A program made the position numbers and the translations under genes. DNA of 64,000 bases from Dryococelus australis (lineage: Eukaryota; Arthropoda; Insecta; Phasmatodea; Phasmatidae), in the NCBI GenBank assembly GCA_029891345.1, contig CM057000.1, forward strand, positions 129,121,338 through 129,185,337, read 5' to 3'. Positions 21,703-34,211 of the stretch are shown in pieces. How positions within the stretch are numbered: position 1 is the stretch's first letter; every line of letters begins with the position of its first letter. The notes below the pieces were generated by a model that ran no database searches, was not told the DNA's origin, and worked only from the letters and a program-made list of their open reading frames with translations.

Positions 21703-23651
21703 CAGAATAAGTTCGCCATGTGCTTAAGATATGATTCAATGTATTCAAGGGTTTTAGTTTACGACTGTCGTGTGCGTCCTTGGCGTGACTTTAGAGATCG
21801 TTATATTTGATATCTTAATTACAAGTCAAGACGAAGTAGCCAATCAGAGACCAGTGACATTTGTTGTTGGCGGGAAACTGTATTTACATCTTGTATTCAG
21901 GTTATGTCGTATTGTGAAATCGCATGAAAGTAATTATTTTAATCGAGAGACAGAATCCTCTTAATTTAAGGAACAGTTCATGGTCATGTTTTCTTTCGTT
22001 AAGAAGTTAACGAATTCGCTTTTATCAACGTTTTCAGATTTATTGATGTAAACGCGTATTGTTGGCATCGGCTTCCCTTTCTATAAGATTTCACGAGTTT
22101 TTTTAGAACACGACTGCACAAGCAGAAACCGCAGATAATTAAACATATGTAAATCGTCCATTTTTCCTGGTTATTTCGGTGCCTTACATCTCCTACGATT
22201 TTGATTGGTTGGACTTGACAGTTGCTAATTCATCCATAAACTGCAAATCATCATTTTTTTTTTTTTTTTTTCATTTTCCGTGGGCTTATCGAGTCATTAA
22301 GTACGATTCTTAATTCTTCAGTCTTTAATCGTAAACCCCACCTTAAGGGCGGGGGTGTCGTGTCCGCGCGTACGTGAGCTGCACGGCTGCCAGCCCCTAC
22401 AGGCAGTCGTGGGACGAGCAAATGGTGCGCGCGTTTGTATTGCTTTCCTGCCGTCAAGCTGGTGATTACTTCAGGTGTAAGTAAAGCATTTTGAAGTTTA
22501 TAACTATGCTATTTCCACTATATTTGAACTGAATTTAACATGAACGGAATAGATTTGGCGTGGTTACTAGCCATTTCTTTTTCTCAATTATCACTCGAGG
22601 TGAAAAATTAAATTGAAAACAAAGGACGACCTATTCCTGACTTAATAATTAATCAGCTTTTATCGGGTAAGCAGCAGGCATACAAAATAAAATTTAGTTG
22701 CGAAATGTCTGATAAGCACAAATGCCTGTGTGGATGTGAATCAAAAATTTTGTTTTTTTTTTTGTTTTCATGAAGAGCGTGTGAAAAATATTTTTAACTT
22801 ATTTAATTAATTTGATTATTTGTAGCGTTGCAAATATCTGTGGTTTAAAAATCCCATAGTAAAATTATGGGAATATTTTATTGGTACGGCATAAAATAGG
22901 AAATAATAAAATACCACGTTAAAATATTTTTTATAAATAAAAATGTTGTAGACAAAAAAGTTTAATTCAGGATTATTCACAAAGGATGGTGCAAAAGTAA
23001 AGCTGATTTATCCATGCACCATTCTGTTTTAATAATCCAGTATACTGAAGCGATGAATAATTATTTCATTTATTTTAAGATTTAGGTAAGAAATCTAAGA
23101 GAAATGTAAAATTAAAGTGCACTACATATTCAGTGCTTGTCAAATGTCCGTTGAAGTCAATAACAATGAAAATTTTGGTTTGTTTGTTCATTTTTCTATG
23201 TTTATTACTAAAATGTTACTGAAATAATTACTTGAAACGTGGTTTGAAATGTTGGCAAAGAATTTATTTATTACAACATGAATTCCTTCTTTAAAAAATT
23301 CATCCATGTCTAATATTTTTTGCATGTACTTTAAGGAAATATTTAGAGGCAAATTGTTATACTATATGGCCACGAATGGCAAGGCAAGTTTGATTTCAAA
23401 ACTTTAATTGAATTCACTTGAATATGTGCAAGTATTTAGTTGATAATATATATAAAAGAAAACTTAGTTAAATTTTCAGATTTTCGTTAAACATTCATTA
23501 AAATGTGTTCTCGTAATATTATTTTCGTTTTCGTTTCAGTTTCATGAAATCCAACATAAAATTTTTGTTTTTGTTTTTTGAAACTAAAAATCACTTTCAT
23601 ACAATCCTAAAATACTATAAAGGTTATTTTCACACTTAAAAATTGTTATGT
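21703..23651. other. Unassigned AT-rich stretch
   Basis: No gene was seen. It has a T run at 22254-22270 and a GC-rich patch at 22330-22445. The rest is very AT-rich intergenic or intronic sequence. Confidence 0.4.
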
Positions 23652-23780
23652 ATATAGTCCATTCCCCATTGAAAGCAACTTTCTCGGAGCCCTGCTAAAT
23701 ATCTACTTGCAGGCCCGTTTCGTATCCTTCCGCCAGATGTAAACAAACATTGCCATGTGACTGCCATGTAGCATCTGTCA
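23652..23780. mobile_element. Fragment related to the long GGTAAAGTGAGCAC MITE
   Basis: TATAGTCCATTCCCCATTGA, then GAGCCCTGCTAAATATCTAC, then CGTATCCTTCCGCCAGATGT follow the same order as the left part of the copies at 50740 and 51288. Only this end is recognisable. Confidence 0.55.
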
Positions 23781-25650
23781 AAATCAATGTGTACATTCCA
23801 TTGTGTGTGTACATGTGTTCGTACACTTTCGCTAAACATAAACATTGAAATGTGACATACTTTTATACCTGCCAAATGTGTTGTTTACTGTTTACAGCTT
23901 TTTAAAGAATTCTGTCTTAGGTCTATTTCAAAAACAATTTTGTACGAATATTCACAGTTTAGGCCTATAGCATTATTTATGTCAACTTTATGACGTTTTA
24001 AAAATACCTGAATTAATGATAGTTCTTAAGGTTACGTTACATTGACGTATTTCTTTTCCACGACATAGCACATTACACGTAATGCACGTTAATATTTTGC
24101 CGCAAGTATGTTAAACACTGTTACAACTGCGGGGTAATGAACTGTAGTATTTAACTTTTTGTTATTGATATGTGTTGGGTTATTTCTTTAAAAGGACGGC
24201 CTCAGTTCAAATAACGAAGGAATAAACAGTCCAACGAAAAAGCGACATTAAAATCAAGCACGCAACTCGTGTCGCTCATTTTTTGTTATAAAATCTTAAA
24301 ATATAGCGGTGAGCATGCACACAAATAAGCCTACCGTAACTTTTATTCCACTCATATTTATATGTATTGCTACTTACTGTGTATTAGGTTTATTGACATT
24401 TATTGGGGCTGGGCTTTGTCATTTTGTTGGGATTGGTGGTAAATCACGTTACACCACTGTGTTTCAAACACCCAGGGCAAAGGTACAACGCTGTCATAAA
24501 TAAACATATGTGGATGTAAATAAATAACTTCGTCATAAATATAGTTCACATTTACAACGTATAAATAGTTCACATCAAATATTTGAAATCACGCACACAC
24601 AGATCCAGCGTAACTATCGCCAAACAGCCACGCCACGCTATTTCACACGCAGCGTATAACGAAACACACCGTAACAGTATATTTATTACTGCCACGGAAA
24701 CACACATTTATCACAACATCGTAACTTGCTTAGGTAGGTTTAAAAAACACAACGTCTACAAATGTGATGTGGTAGTTTGAAGTATTTTTCGGAGTAAGTA
24801 TAATTTACGCTTCGTTTGGTAAAACAGCAACACGCCATGTCATATCTCGCCACGTCTACCAACTTCGCTTTGTTTGTACCCTGCCATCATATCTAAATAT
24901 GTTAAAATAAGTATTCAAACATTAAAATCTCTTTTCAGTTGTAAATTACAAATTCAAAAATCATTATTTTGCTGTAATACGTATGAAATATGCTACAATT
25001 GAAAACACGAAAATTTTATCACGCACTAGCCAAGTGAAACTTCCCAAGTGTGAAAGAGACAAAGACAAAGAGAGAGCGACAAGCCTCGCCCAGCAGACAG
25101 TTGTGTCACAGCTGCTTTCTCGCTCGATAAAACACTGTACCATTACGGCTCAATCACGATATTTTCCGCTGCTATTTTAAACTGTAAAAATGAGATATGT
25201 TGCCATCGGGGCTACCTAAATATTTAAATAGGCACCGTTTAACTTACAAATAGTAGACTAAAACACTAGGTTAAAATAATATTTTTAATGTGAACTATTT
25301 TTTACCCACCGTTGTCAACATGTCGCTGCTCTCTCTTTTGTTAATTCATATTTACAAAGAAATGAATATTACAAATTATAGAAGATTTAGGGTAAAGTTT
25401 CATTTATTCAATAATACAGTACTCTAAGCTAACCACAGTGTTCTATATTTTTGGAATACAGGTTATTGAAAAAACAGGTTTGACATGTTTTGCCTACAGT
25501 GATTTTTCAAAAGTTAATTTTTGATAAGTCGCTTCCAATCAGGAATGGACTATAGTTCGTTAGCTGACTCCACCCCCCTCCCCCACAATAATATTATTCA
25601 TTATCCCTTTTCAACCCTGCCAGTGCTGAAACCCGCGAGCCGCGACAGGG
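23781..25650. other. Unassigned AT-rich stretch
   Basis: Small frames at 24309-24503 and 24583-24780 have no domain. Nothing else was recognised. Confidence 0.4.
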
Positions 25651-26398
25651 TATAGGCTATTCACGGTGAAGTGAGCACTTTTTGAAGTTCTCTCATTTGG
25701 AAAAATATTCAAATGTATTTTATTGCAGCCTTAGACGTTAAGATTCAAGAGACGAGCAATTTGATGTAGCACACTTGTGGTCCATAGGGTTGGGAATTTG
25801 CCGTAAAAGCACTTGACAAATGTGTACACGTGCAGCGCGCCACTGTGGGCCCGGCCTTAATCGACCTGCTGGTCAGCTGAAGCTAGTTTGTACAGAGGTC
25901 AAATTGGGCAGGAAACGTTTAGTAATTGCTTCTTTTTTTTATATAAAAAACATGTTACAATTTCATACATTCTTTCCTGATTTCTGTAACTTTTTTGTAG
26001 TATTGTGACAATGCAACATGTGTTTCAAACAAAAGCTATTACTAAACGTTCCCTACCCGATTTGACCTCTGTACAAACCGGCTTCAGCTGACCAGTAGGT
26101 CGATTAAAGCCGGGCCCACAGCAGCGCGCTGCAGGTGTTTTAGTACACATTTGACAAGCGATTTAAGGCTGTTTCCCGACCCTCTGGACCACAAGTGTCC
26201 TACATCAAATTGCTCGTCTCGGAGCCCTGAACACTGTTGTGTACAGTTGAAAACACTTATCGTTTACAACCTGTATACACTGTATATTACTTACATCGCA
26301 ATATTTATTTACAATAGTGGTGGAAGGGTAAAATATGGTTGACAGGAAAAAAGTAACTAGGGCCTCAAAAGTGCTCACTTTACCGTGAACAGTCTATA
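25651..26398. mobile_element. GGTAAAGTGAGCAC MITE carrying a nested palindromic insertion
   Basis: The left end is TATAGGCTATTCACGGTGAA and the right end is CTCACTTTACCGTGAACAG..TATA. The outer parts align with the uninterrupted copy at 43584-43823. They share TATTTTATTGCAGCCTTA on the left, and CAATATTTATT and AAAGTAACTAGGGCCT on the right. The extra ~500 bp in the middle is a separate inverted-repeat element. Confidence 0.88.
25749..26220. repeat. Long palindromic element (arms ~180 bp) inside the MITE
   Basis: The outer ends GAGACGAGCAATTTGATGTA and TACATCAAATTGCTCGTCTC are perfect inverted repeats. Arms continue with ACTTGTGGTCC/GGACCACAAGT, GGGCCCGGC/GCCGGGCCC, CAGCTGAAG/CTTCAGCTG, TTTGTACAGAGGTCAAAT and GAAACGTTTAGTAAT with their mates, to about 25930 and 26040. 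A loop of about 100 bp separates them. It has no coding capacity. Confidence 0.88.
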
Positions 26399-26589
26399 AG
26401 AAGATGCCTTCTCACAAAGACACGCGGCCAGTAACCAAAGGAAAGGTGCCAAGTGTGCATGTACGCTACTAAGTCTCAAGTGGTTCTCACATTATGAAAA
26501 ACTTAGAGACAGTAAAACGCAGAATTTTTCTTCAATGCATTGGCTTAGACCTAGTCCAACACAATGGAGTAGAGTGAAGAGATTTGGGT

Positions 26590-26800
26590 GGCTCTCAACA
26601 ACGGGGTCTTGAAACACGATGAGTGAGGTGAGAATGGAGCAGGATCAGAATGCAAGAGCGGGGGGGAAATCGGGGATACCCGAGAATAGCCCACCGACCA
26701 GCGGCATCGTCCTGCGCCATTCCCCACCTGCGAGCATCCAGGAGCGACTCCACCGGACATCGAGCCCGGTTCACCTATCCGACACAACGGGGTTACTACT
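26590..26800 (-). mobile_element. tRNA-derived SINE, minus strand
   Basis: Read on the minus strand it has GAACCGGGCTCGATGTCC (B box), then GATGCTCGCAGGTGGGGAAT, GACGATGCCGCTGGTCGGTG, and a tail with CTTGCATTCTG and CTCCATTCTCACC. The central domain is shared with the copies at 31343 and 49501. The tRNA head is decayed. Confidence 0.75.
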
Positions 26801-27329
26801 ACTTAGTACGGTGGAAATATTTTCCAAGTCAATCGCCGAATAGCATACATTTAAAATAAAAATATTTCAAAAATTTCATTTCAAATCATGCACTATAGTT
26901 AACCTGCTTCGAAAAAAAAAAATACGATTAAGCAAACGACTGGAAATCTGTTGGCCAAACTTATGCAAGAACATCGTTGCGACGTCAGTTAAATTGCGGA
27001 AGCCAGCACTTGCTGCTTAATGCTTACTACGCGAGTTCTTTTTAATTGTGCGAAAAACAGGCGAGCATACGTATAAAGCCCGCTCCCTGCACAATCATCC
27101 GCCTTTCCCCTCCCCCCCCCCAAGCCAAGTAAAATGACGACCGCCATGACGTGGTGGTGCGTCATCGTGAGTCTACGCTCACGAGGGCTGCTGTCACGAA
27201 CAGATGATAAACATGCAGCTTGCGTCACACTCAGGATCGCAAGTGACACTAAGAATAGGATGGAGCGAAACTGGCTAACCGCAGGGACATCTCTCAAGAC
27301 CACCCGCGTAAGCTTCATTGGCCATTAGC
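26801..27329. other. Unassigned stretch
   Basis: It has a C tract near 27111-27121. The small frame at 26989-27318 (minus) has no recognised domain. Confidence 0.35.
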
Positions 27330-27560
27330 CCCTCCCTCCCAACCCTTCATGAGGGTGAGCGGAGACGGTCAGGGAAGCGAACGTTGAGATTAGACAACTG
27401 TCAGAGGTACCGAAATTTCCTATAGAAATTTAGGCTCACGAGACACGATTACTCTTACATTTCCCACACGTGAAGATCCGGGAGTGAATCGGCCGGGGAC
27501 TGAACCCGGTTCGCAATGGTGGAAGGCAAGCAGGCTAACCACTCAACCACCCTACATTAC
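27330..27560 (-). mobile_element. tRNA-derived SINE, minus strand
   Basis: On the minus strand it begins GGGTGGTTGAGTGGTTAGCC (A box) and has ACCGGGTTCAGTCCCCGGCC (B box), then CTCCCGGATCTTCACGTGTG. The head is close to that of the SINE at 31343, but the part after GTGGGAA diverges. The acceptor stem is not paired as in a real tRNA. Confidence 0.72.
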
Positions 27561-29569
27561 TCGGAGGTTTTATTAAAAGTAACACTTCAACAGTATGTTT
27601 GCATTATAGTAATATGAAGCATTGTAAATTGTTAACACTTAAATGTCGTAACAGTATTAATTTTGCTACAATAGAAACGTTCAAAGAAATGGTTCGATAG
27701 TATTAATTTTGTTTCAACAGCTTTAAGACTTTTTTCCGAGACACAAGCATGTTAGCTTAGGTTATGCAACTTTCAATTTTGAAGTTCGATGAGCTTACAT
27801 CTCTAAATGTGAAAGTGGGCAAAGGTTACCTACAAAGTCTTTTGGTCAAAATACAGCAATTTCACTCTCTCTTTAGATCGTTTTTGACATTTTTCTTTAG
27901 TTAACAATAGTCACATTTCGTCTTTATAATACAGGCTGCATCACGTGGTTTTAGAGAATTGACAGAAATTTTTCATTTTCAGAACAATCAACATATATGG
28001 TTTGTCTAGCCAAAAGAACTTCCAAAGATGTGGTACCAGCTAGGACTGGAGATTGTGTTAATGTGAAGCTGAAGTTTAAATTCACGAGTGTAGAATATTC
28101 CTTTACATCTCAGACCTTCGATAACACAATCTAATGGACGGATAAAAAATGATCGATACCTAAAGTAACCTGACTTATTACTCAACATTCCCCAACACGA
28201 TGTCGTCAATGATAACAGCTTCTATTACTTACATAAGTGCTATATTAGAACAACGAGAACAAACCAAACAAGCACTGTAAGATAGACCAGAAGTTACAGT
28301 GTTTCCACTGACGTACAAGACATTGTGTACGCACTGGTGTAAAGTTTTGATGCCCATGCTACTACTCAAATAGAGAGTATCTGTTTGCCAATGTAAAAAC
28401 CCACGGGCACAGGGCTACCTACCATTAGCTATTGTATAAATAAGTTGGCGGTGAATTTTTAATATAAACAGTTTTAAATTTCGAAGTAGCGAGCGTGTAA
28501 AATGTAAATTCAGTGGTACTGAAGTCGCGGTTTTTTTATACACGCACAAAAGCATGAATAGGAGTATTAACATATTTGTGACGCGTTCTCAGAAAAAAAA
28601 AAAAAACAAAAAAGGACCTCAGGGTGTCAACGCAAGTATTTCAGGAGTCCCCACAAAAAAATGTTGAAAACTCTACAGTTTTCGAGATATGGCCGTAACA
28701 CGCTGAGTGTATAAACGCTAGAAGAGCGCGACCTGTTTCACTGAATTCCTCGCAGAATTTTCTACACAAACAGATCAAACCCGAAATACGAGTTTTTCAC
28801 CCTGAGGTACCTTTTCTGAAAGCGCGTCGCGGCTACTTTCATTGAGACATCACGTGATTTCCACACGGCGAAATGATACAAAATGAGAAAAAATAAATAA
28901 ATCTTAAGAGGAGCTGTTAAAAGCGCTCTGTTAACCGTGAGTGTACTGTACGTAAACTGAGCTGACGCCGATCAAGCATGGGCGAGCGCATATTTAGGCC
29001 GGGATTAGCATCACTTCGCGCATCGCGTTACACGCATCGCGTTACATTCTCGCGTGCACGTGTGCATAAAACACGCGGTCGTTTCGAATACTAGCGTCGT
29101 CACGTAAGCACGTTAACTTCGTGTGTCGAATCAAAATGTTGCTAAATTTGTTGCGTTTCGCATTGCAGACACTCGAGACAATAGTTTTACAGGCGTAGTC
29201 TGTATTATGGCTGATTCGGCTACACCGTTAAAAAAAAAAACACGAAATGTATGCGGCAGCAGTGTCTCCACTGGTATTAGTGTAATTTTACACCGACATA
29301 CGTCAATGTTTTTTTTTTTAATCTGAGTCCAAGTAAATTTATCCTACAAGTAAGTAAACTAACATATACTTGGTAGAACTAACTTTACATGGAATGATAT
29401 AAAATTACTATTACTATGGAGCATAATAAACTGCAATATTCGTGTGTTTTCTCTCCACGGCAAGATTATTTACACAGACATCGCAATTGTAATTGTAATT
29501 TCACCACTGTGTGTATTTTCTCACTAACAAAACAGTAAAATCGCAGATTCACTGTAATTGTAATTTATA
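27561..29569. other. Unassigned stretch
   Basis: No gene was recognised. CGCATCGCGTTACA is directly repeated at about 29016-29046. Several A runs are present. Confidence 0.4.
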
Positions 29570-30035
29570 GGGAAATTACTGTAAAATTACAAATACTCTA
29601 CTCGTTTTAGTAATTTACTCACAAAAATGTAAAATTGCCTAAAATTTGTATGTGTAAATATACGCTCACAAATTCTCAAGAACGTAATGCAAGTTTACAC
29701 ACACACACACACAGTCATTGTAAACTTACACAACTATACCGACAGCGGCTGACATTGGGTGTTCAGACGACTATGTAAAAAAAAAAAAAAAAAAAAAAAA
29801 AACCCTTAAGATTTTAATACAGTGAATAGGTGTATTTTTACACATTTCAAAATGTGCAAATTAACACCAACATTGTGTTTATTAAGGCATACAGCATGTA
29901 TTTTCACCAAAGACATGTAGTACTCCCTGGATTATAAAGAACATTTGTGGAAAATTACATTACAAATTACACATACAAAATGTAAAATTACCACAAATTT
30001 GTATGTGTAAATGTACACTTATTTTTTACAGTGTA
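29570..30035. repeat. Probable degraded TIR element rich in TGTAAAATTAC words
   Basis: The segment is packed with TGTAAAATTAC, AAATTACA and GTAAATGTACAC. It contains an A run at about 29776-29802 and ends TTATTTTTTACAGTGTA. That end resembles the right ends at 1724 and 46859. A matching left end could not be fixed. Confidence 0.4.
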
Positions 30036-31342
30036 GGGAAAGAGTGCTGTAGTTGGGCGTTAGTGATTTATACCAAGTCTGAAAACTAGATGGCCACACC
30101 TGAGAGATGCGAGAATGTTATTCGTATACGTGTGCATTAATCTTGAGAAACAGGGTAAATTAAATTGTTCAAATAAATCGAATGTTAACACTTTGAAGTT
30201 TGCTATTTGATGTAACAGCTAGCAATGTGCGTGCAAGTCCTTCGACACTTCTGCTAAACGTCACTTGAAATTTCCAGCGAAGTGTAACCCCTCTAAAGAT
30301 TGCCAAATTTGTAGATAATCCGCTCTTGACTGTCTTTGGATCCTGCATGTTATTCGCCGTCTAGGGTCTGTCTGCACTGCTTCCCTCGACAGTGAAAACA
30401 TCACGATGCACGGATGTGTGCAGTACAGCTATATTTTCTCAGCGCCTCTCCTTATCTTTCCTAAACATCGGCATTGTTGAATTTTAGATTACGTTTGTGA
30501 TGTAGCGGGACTTCTTTTCTTCCTAAATGGAAGACAAAAAGATAATGACAACACATGCGCTAGGTTGAATATGCCAGCACACGGTCTAACAAAATTAAAA
30601 ACAAAATCAGTATAATCCTTCCCTATTGTGACTGATCAGCGCGTATTGCTTGAAAGCTTGACAGTAACTTTTCTTTGCGAGAAATGATCGTAGTAAGTAA
30701 CTCGAGCACCAATCGAGGCATAGGCCTAGCCTGCTTATGTAAACTTTCTACTTTTATCGTGTTACGAGAAACGTTAAGTCGGCTTAATTTCAGAAACTTC
30801 CAACAAGGCCGCGGCACGATGTGTCTGCGTAAGCAAAGTTAAATATTTCGAGTTTTAAGGAACTCAAATACGTTACGATATAACTGTTATAAAACAAAAA
30901 GCGACTGGTTTAATTTGTCACCGATTCATACATTTTTCATAGGGAGTTATTACGTTGAACCACTCGTGAATCGTTGCCAACTTTACAGACTGCGAAGCAA
31001 CCGGCACACGTGTTGAATTATATGCAGAACCGGGCAATGATTTTTTCTTGTCAATGATCGAGTTCATAAAGTGCTTACTTGTCAAAAGAACATAATTCTG
31101 GTATGCTGTTTTCTAAACCAAAACTACCAAAATTTTGGGCTGTAGAAACAGAGACATTTTCCCCTGCAGATTTTAATTATGTTAATTTATTTATGTCTAT
31201 TCCTTTGAGACATCTACTACAAAATACTAAGTAGGCCATTATTTTCACTACGCCTAAGTTTACGTTTATCAATATACTATTGTTAAGCGCGGCCAGTCTC
31301 GGTCAGGTGAGGAAGATTCACCAAGGCTCGTCTCACTAGACG
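30036..31342. other. Unassigned stretch
   Basis: No repeat family or gene was recognised. Confidence 0.4.
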
Positions 31343-31605
31343 GGGCCACCATGGCTGAGCGGTTGGCCTGCTCGCCTTCCACCAAGGCGATCCGGGTTCA
31401 ATCCCTGGCCGGGTCACTCCGGATTCTCGCATGTGGGAATCGTGCCGGACGATGCCGTTGGTCGGCGGGTTTTCTCAGAGATATCCCATTTCCCCACCCT
31501 TTCATTCCTACTCTGCTCAATACTCACCTCATCAGCTATCAAGGCCTCCATGTTAAGAGCTCTTCACTCACTCTCACAAGATTGACCCAGCCGTCGCTAC
31601 GTCGC
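31343..31605 (+). mobile_element. tRNA-derived SINE
   Basis: The head is GCCACCATGGCTGAGCGGTT (A box), CTCGCCTTCCACC, and CCGGGTTCAATCCCTGG (B box). The body is GTGGGAATCGTGCCGGACGA, then GTCGGCGGGTTTTCTC and TTTCCCCACCC. This is the best-preserved copy of the family also seen at 26590, 27330 and 49501. Confidence 0.85.
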
Positions 31606-31614
31606 TAGGCCGAC

Positions 31615-31850
31615 GTCGCGGGGCGGGAGGGGGGGATGATTGACAGCTGACCTGGACTGACGTCACAGCCCCACCCTGCTGGAGGAGACTTACGAGGTGA
31701 GAGTATGTGCAAGAACCTTCCAGATAACACATGCCCTCCGGCACGTCCCGAGGTGTGTAGAATGTTCTGGGCCAGGGCACCTGCGATATAAATACGGTCT
31801 CAGCCGCCAAAGGGTCAGCAATGTGAGCCACCTGGTTTGTCCGTGACAAG
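31615..31850 (+). promoter_or_regulatory. Promoter-like repeat with TATAAATA box
   Basis: ATGATTGACAGCTGAC, then GTCACAGCC and CTGCTGGAG, are shared with the inverted repeat at 40815-41560. A TATAAATA box lies at 31787-31794. It resembles a fragment of an LTR or other element promoter; no gene follows it. Confidence 0.5.
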
Positions 31851-31855
31851 TGTGC

Positions 31856-32096
31856 ATAGTCTGTTCACGGTAAAGTGGGCACTTTTTAAGGCCCTCCTAA
31901 ATTTTTTCCTTTTAGTCAATTTCCATCTTTCCACCTCTTTTCATATAAACATCGTCATAAGGCCAACAAACATAGTGTATACATTTGACCGCTCCCAAAA
32001 GTTAACGTCTGAAACTGACATAAAACGTACTTATTAGTGGAAAGTGCCTATAGGAAGGGCCTCAGAAAGTGCTCACTTAACAGTGAATAGACTATA
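31856..32096. mobile_element. Short GGTAAAGTGAGCAC MITE
   Basis: The left end is AGTCTGTTCACGGTAAAGTG and the right end is GTGCTCACTTAACAGTGAAT..ACTATA. It is about 241 bp, AT-rich and non-coding, with TAAGGCCCTCCTAAATTTTT next to the left TIR. Confidence 0.9.
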
Positions 32097-32181
32097 GCGA
32101 AGATCGGGACATCGAAAGACTTGGAGAAAGAGACCGGCGGCGGCGACCAATGAGAGTGAGCAAGTGCTGCGGAAGGCGAGG

Positions 32182-32538
32182 TATAGGCCATTCACAGTTA
32201 CTTCCAACTTTTCTGAAGCCCTGCTCAAGTTCTACTTCCTGAACATCCTCGGCCTCAAGGGAGTAAAGCTTTAACCGAGTCTAGAACAATTACCCCAAAG
32301 GGGAAAAAACACGCCGCATCCGTACGCACTCAATGCAATCATATTTTGCATAATAACTAGCTATATTACCAAGAGCAAAATTTTATTCATATTGAAAATG
32401 AATTAAATATACTATGTAGATAAATTACATTATTACTAGGTATATTTTAACAAAAAATGTGGTGGTTTTACATTAACAGAAGTATAAAACGCTTAAAAGT
32501 TAGATTCAAAATGTGTCGAGAAACCGTGAATAAACTAT
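32182..32538 (+). mobile_element. Complete copy of the TTACTTCCAACTTT MITE family
   Basis: The left end is TATAGGCCATTCACAGTTAC and the right end is GAGAAACCGTGAATAAACTA. The interior has CTACTTCCTGAACATCC, CTAGAACAATTACCCCAAAG and TTTTGCATAATAACTAGCT. Its outermost bases (TATAGGC..TTCAC) resemble those of the GGTAAAGTGAGCAC family, suggesting mobilisation by related transposases. Confidence 0.82.
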
Positions 32539-33730
32539 ATTCGTCAAGTGGAATTGTGCTATCTGGTGATGTCTAGACAAACAAGGTGGGACTGAATGGA
32601 AAAGTGATCAAGAATTCATTGTTAATACAGGAGCTGTCACATATCGAATATATAATTTTAATAGTAACTCAATAGGTGTTAAAACTGTTTATACGAGACT
32701 GACCGTAACTATTTGAGTGCATTAATTTCTATTAGGATACAGACTGTTATGTAAATATTGGCAGTAAAAAAACGATTTATAGCTATTAATGTCGACATAT
32801 GATTTGATTTTTTTTTTTGGATTGTTTAAATTAAGTAATTAGCTTTTTTTCGTCCCTTAGATAACCCGGCTATGCTGAGAAGTACTGAAAACTATCACAA
32901 GATGAAACAAATAATTATGCTACGAACATCACTAGCACACGAGCCTATAAGAAAATTGCTACATAGAATAAATATACACACCACTTTACATTTAACTCTA
33001 GAAGCGATATCGTTAGCATACATAATCTAAATCCCCCTGAAGAGTAAAAACAGTGGTACAGAATACATTTAATCTTTAGGTACTATCCATATTTTACAAT
33101 CTGCATACTTAATTTGGTTTTTTTTTTTTCCAAACTCAAAAACCTTTTTTTTTTTTGCAGCCGGACAGAGGGTTTACAAAAAAGGAATAAGTGTACTGAA
33201 TGGAAATCGTTAAGATTGGGTATTTCTTGAATAATTGTCTACGAGTCTAGCTTTCTTGTTTTACATCATTCATAATTTTCATGTTAACTGATAGAACTAA
33301 TTACCCCAGAACATGATTCTGGAAAGCATAGCCAAATTTTCAGAACAATGCAAAGTAAGAGATGCTGTAAATCTCCCTTGTTTTTAAAAAGAGCAGGTCG
33401 TAGTACACCATTTTTCATTCAGCCGTTATCACAGCATAAGTCACTCGAGATACTAATGTATGCCAGGCGCTAACATCATCTAAACACATTAATCTTGCTG
33501 CCATTTGTCATTCATTATCGTACACACTGACGTCGTCAGCGCTCCTCTGTCGTGAGCCACTGGTTGCCTGCCTGACGTAACTAGACGCTCAAGGTCAAAA
33601 TTAAAATCTCCGACTGGTTTCTTTGAAGGACATGGGGTTTTCATGATATTTTGTGACTAAGCTTGCATTACGTGCTGAAGTAGCCTCACGGCATTTCAGT
33701 TAGGTTTACTCTCTGTGCCTGTACGGAACT
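32539..33730. other. Unassigned AT-rich stretch
   Basis: T runs occur near 32811 and 33118-33159. No gene or repeat family was recognised. Confidence 0.4.
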
Positions 33731-33954
33731 ACAAACTGTTCGTGGTAAACTGAGCACTTTCTAAGGCTCTTCGCAAAGGCATTAACCATTAATAAATATA
33801 TTTTATTGTAGCCTCAGGCGTAAACAACTTTCGAAAACACGCCGTGTACATGACACACATTTATATTAAAAAGTGGCAGAATGATAGAAATTTGTAAAAA
33901 GGAGAATTTTAGCAGGGCCATAAAAAGCGCTCGTTTTACTGTGAATAGCCTGTA
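33731..33954. mobile_element. Short GGTAAAGTGAGCAC MITE, diverged
   Basis: The left end is CTGTTCGTGGTAAACTGAGC and the right end is CGCTCGTTTTACTGTGAATA..CTGTAG. The interior has TATATTTTATTGTAGCCTCA, which matches the copies at 42159 and 43584. Confidence 0.85.
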
Positions 33955-34211
33955 GCATGGTTGCCGGCGGGTCAGACGTCATCCGAGTGATGAGTGCTGG
34001 GCTATTCCCGATGGAACCACTGTAGCCCCCGCAGCTATTTTCGGCCGGCGACTGTACCCTCCTGCTGACGCATCACGTGAAGCACACGGCGATGTACGCC
34101 AACAAACTGCAAGGCCAGACAATCAACCGTGTCCAAGAATAATTCCAAAGGGCGGAGTTCACTTGTCAAGAACCTCGTGACCAGATGACACGCGCGTTTT
34201 GCAAGTTTCTA

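Noticed and set aside
31343-31420. Candidate tRNA-Leu/Ser-type gene
   Set aside because: The A and B boxes are good, but the same sequence with the same downstream body occurs at other loci, which marks a SINE.
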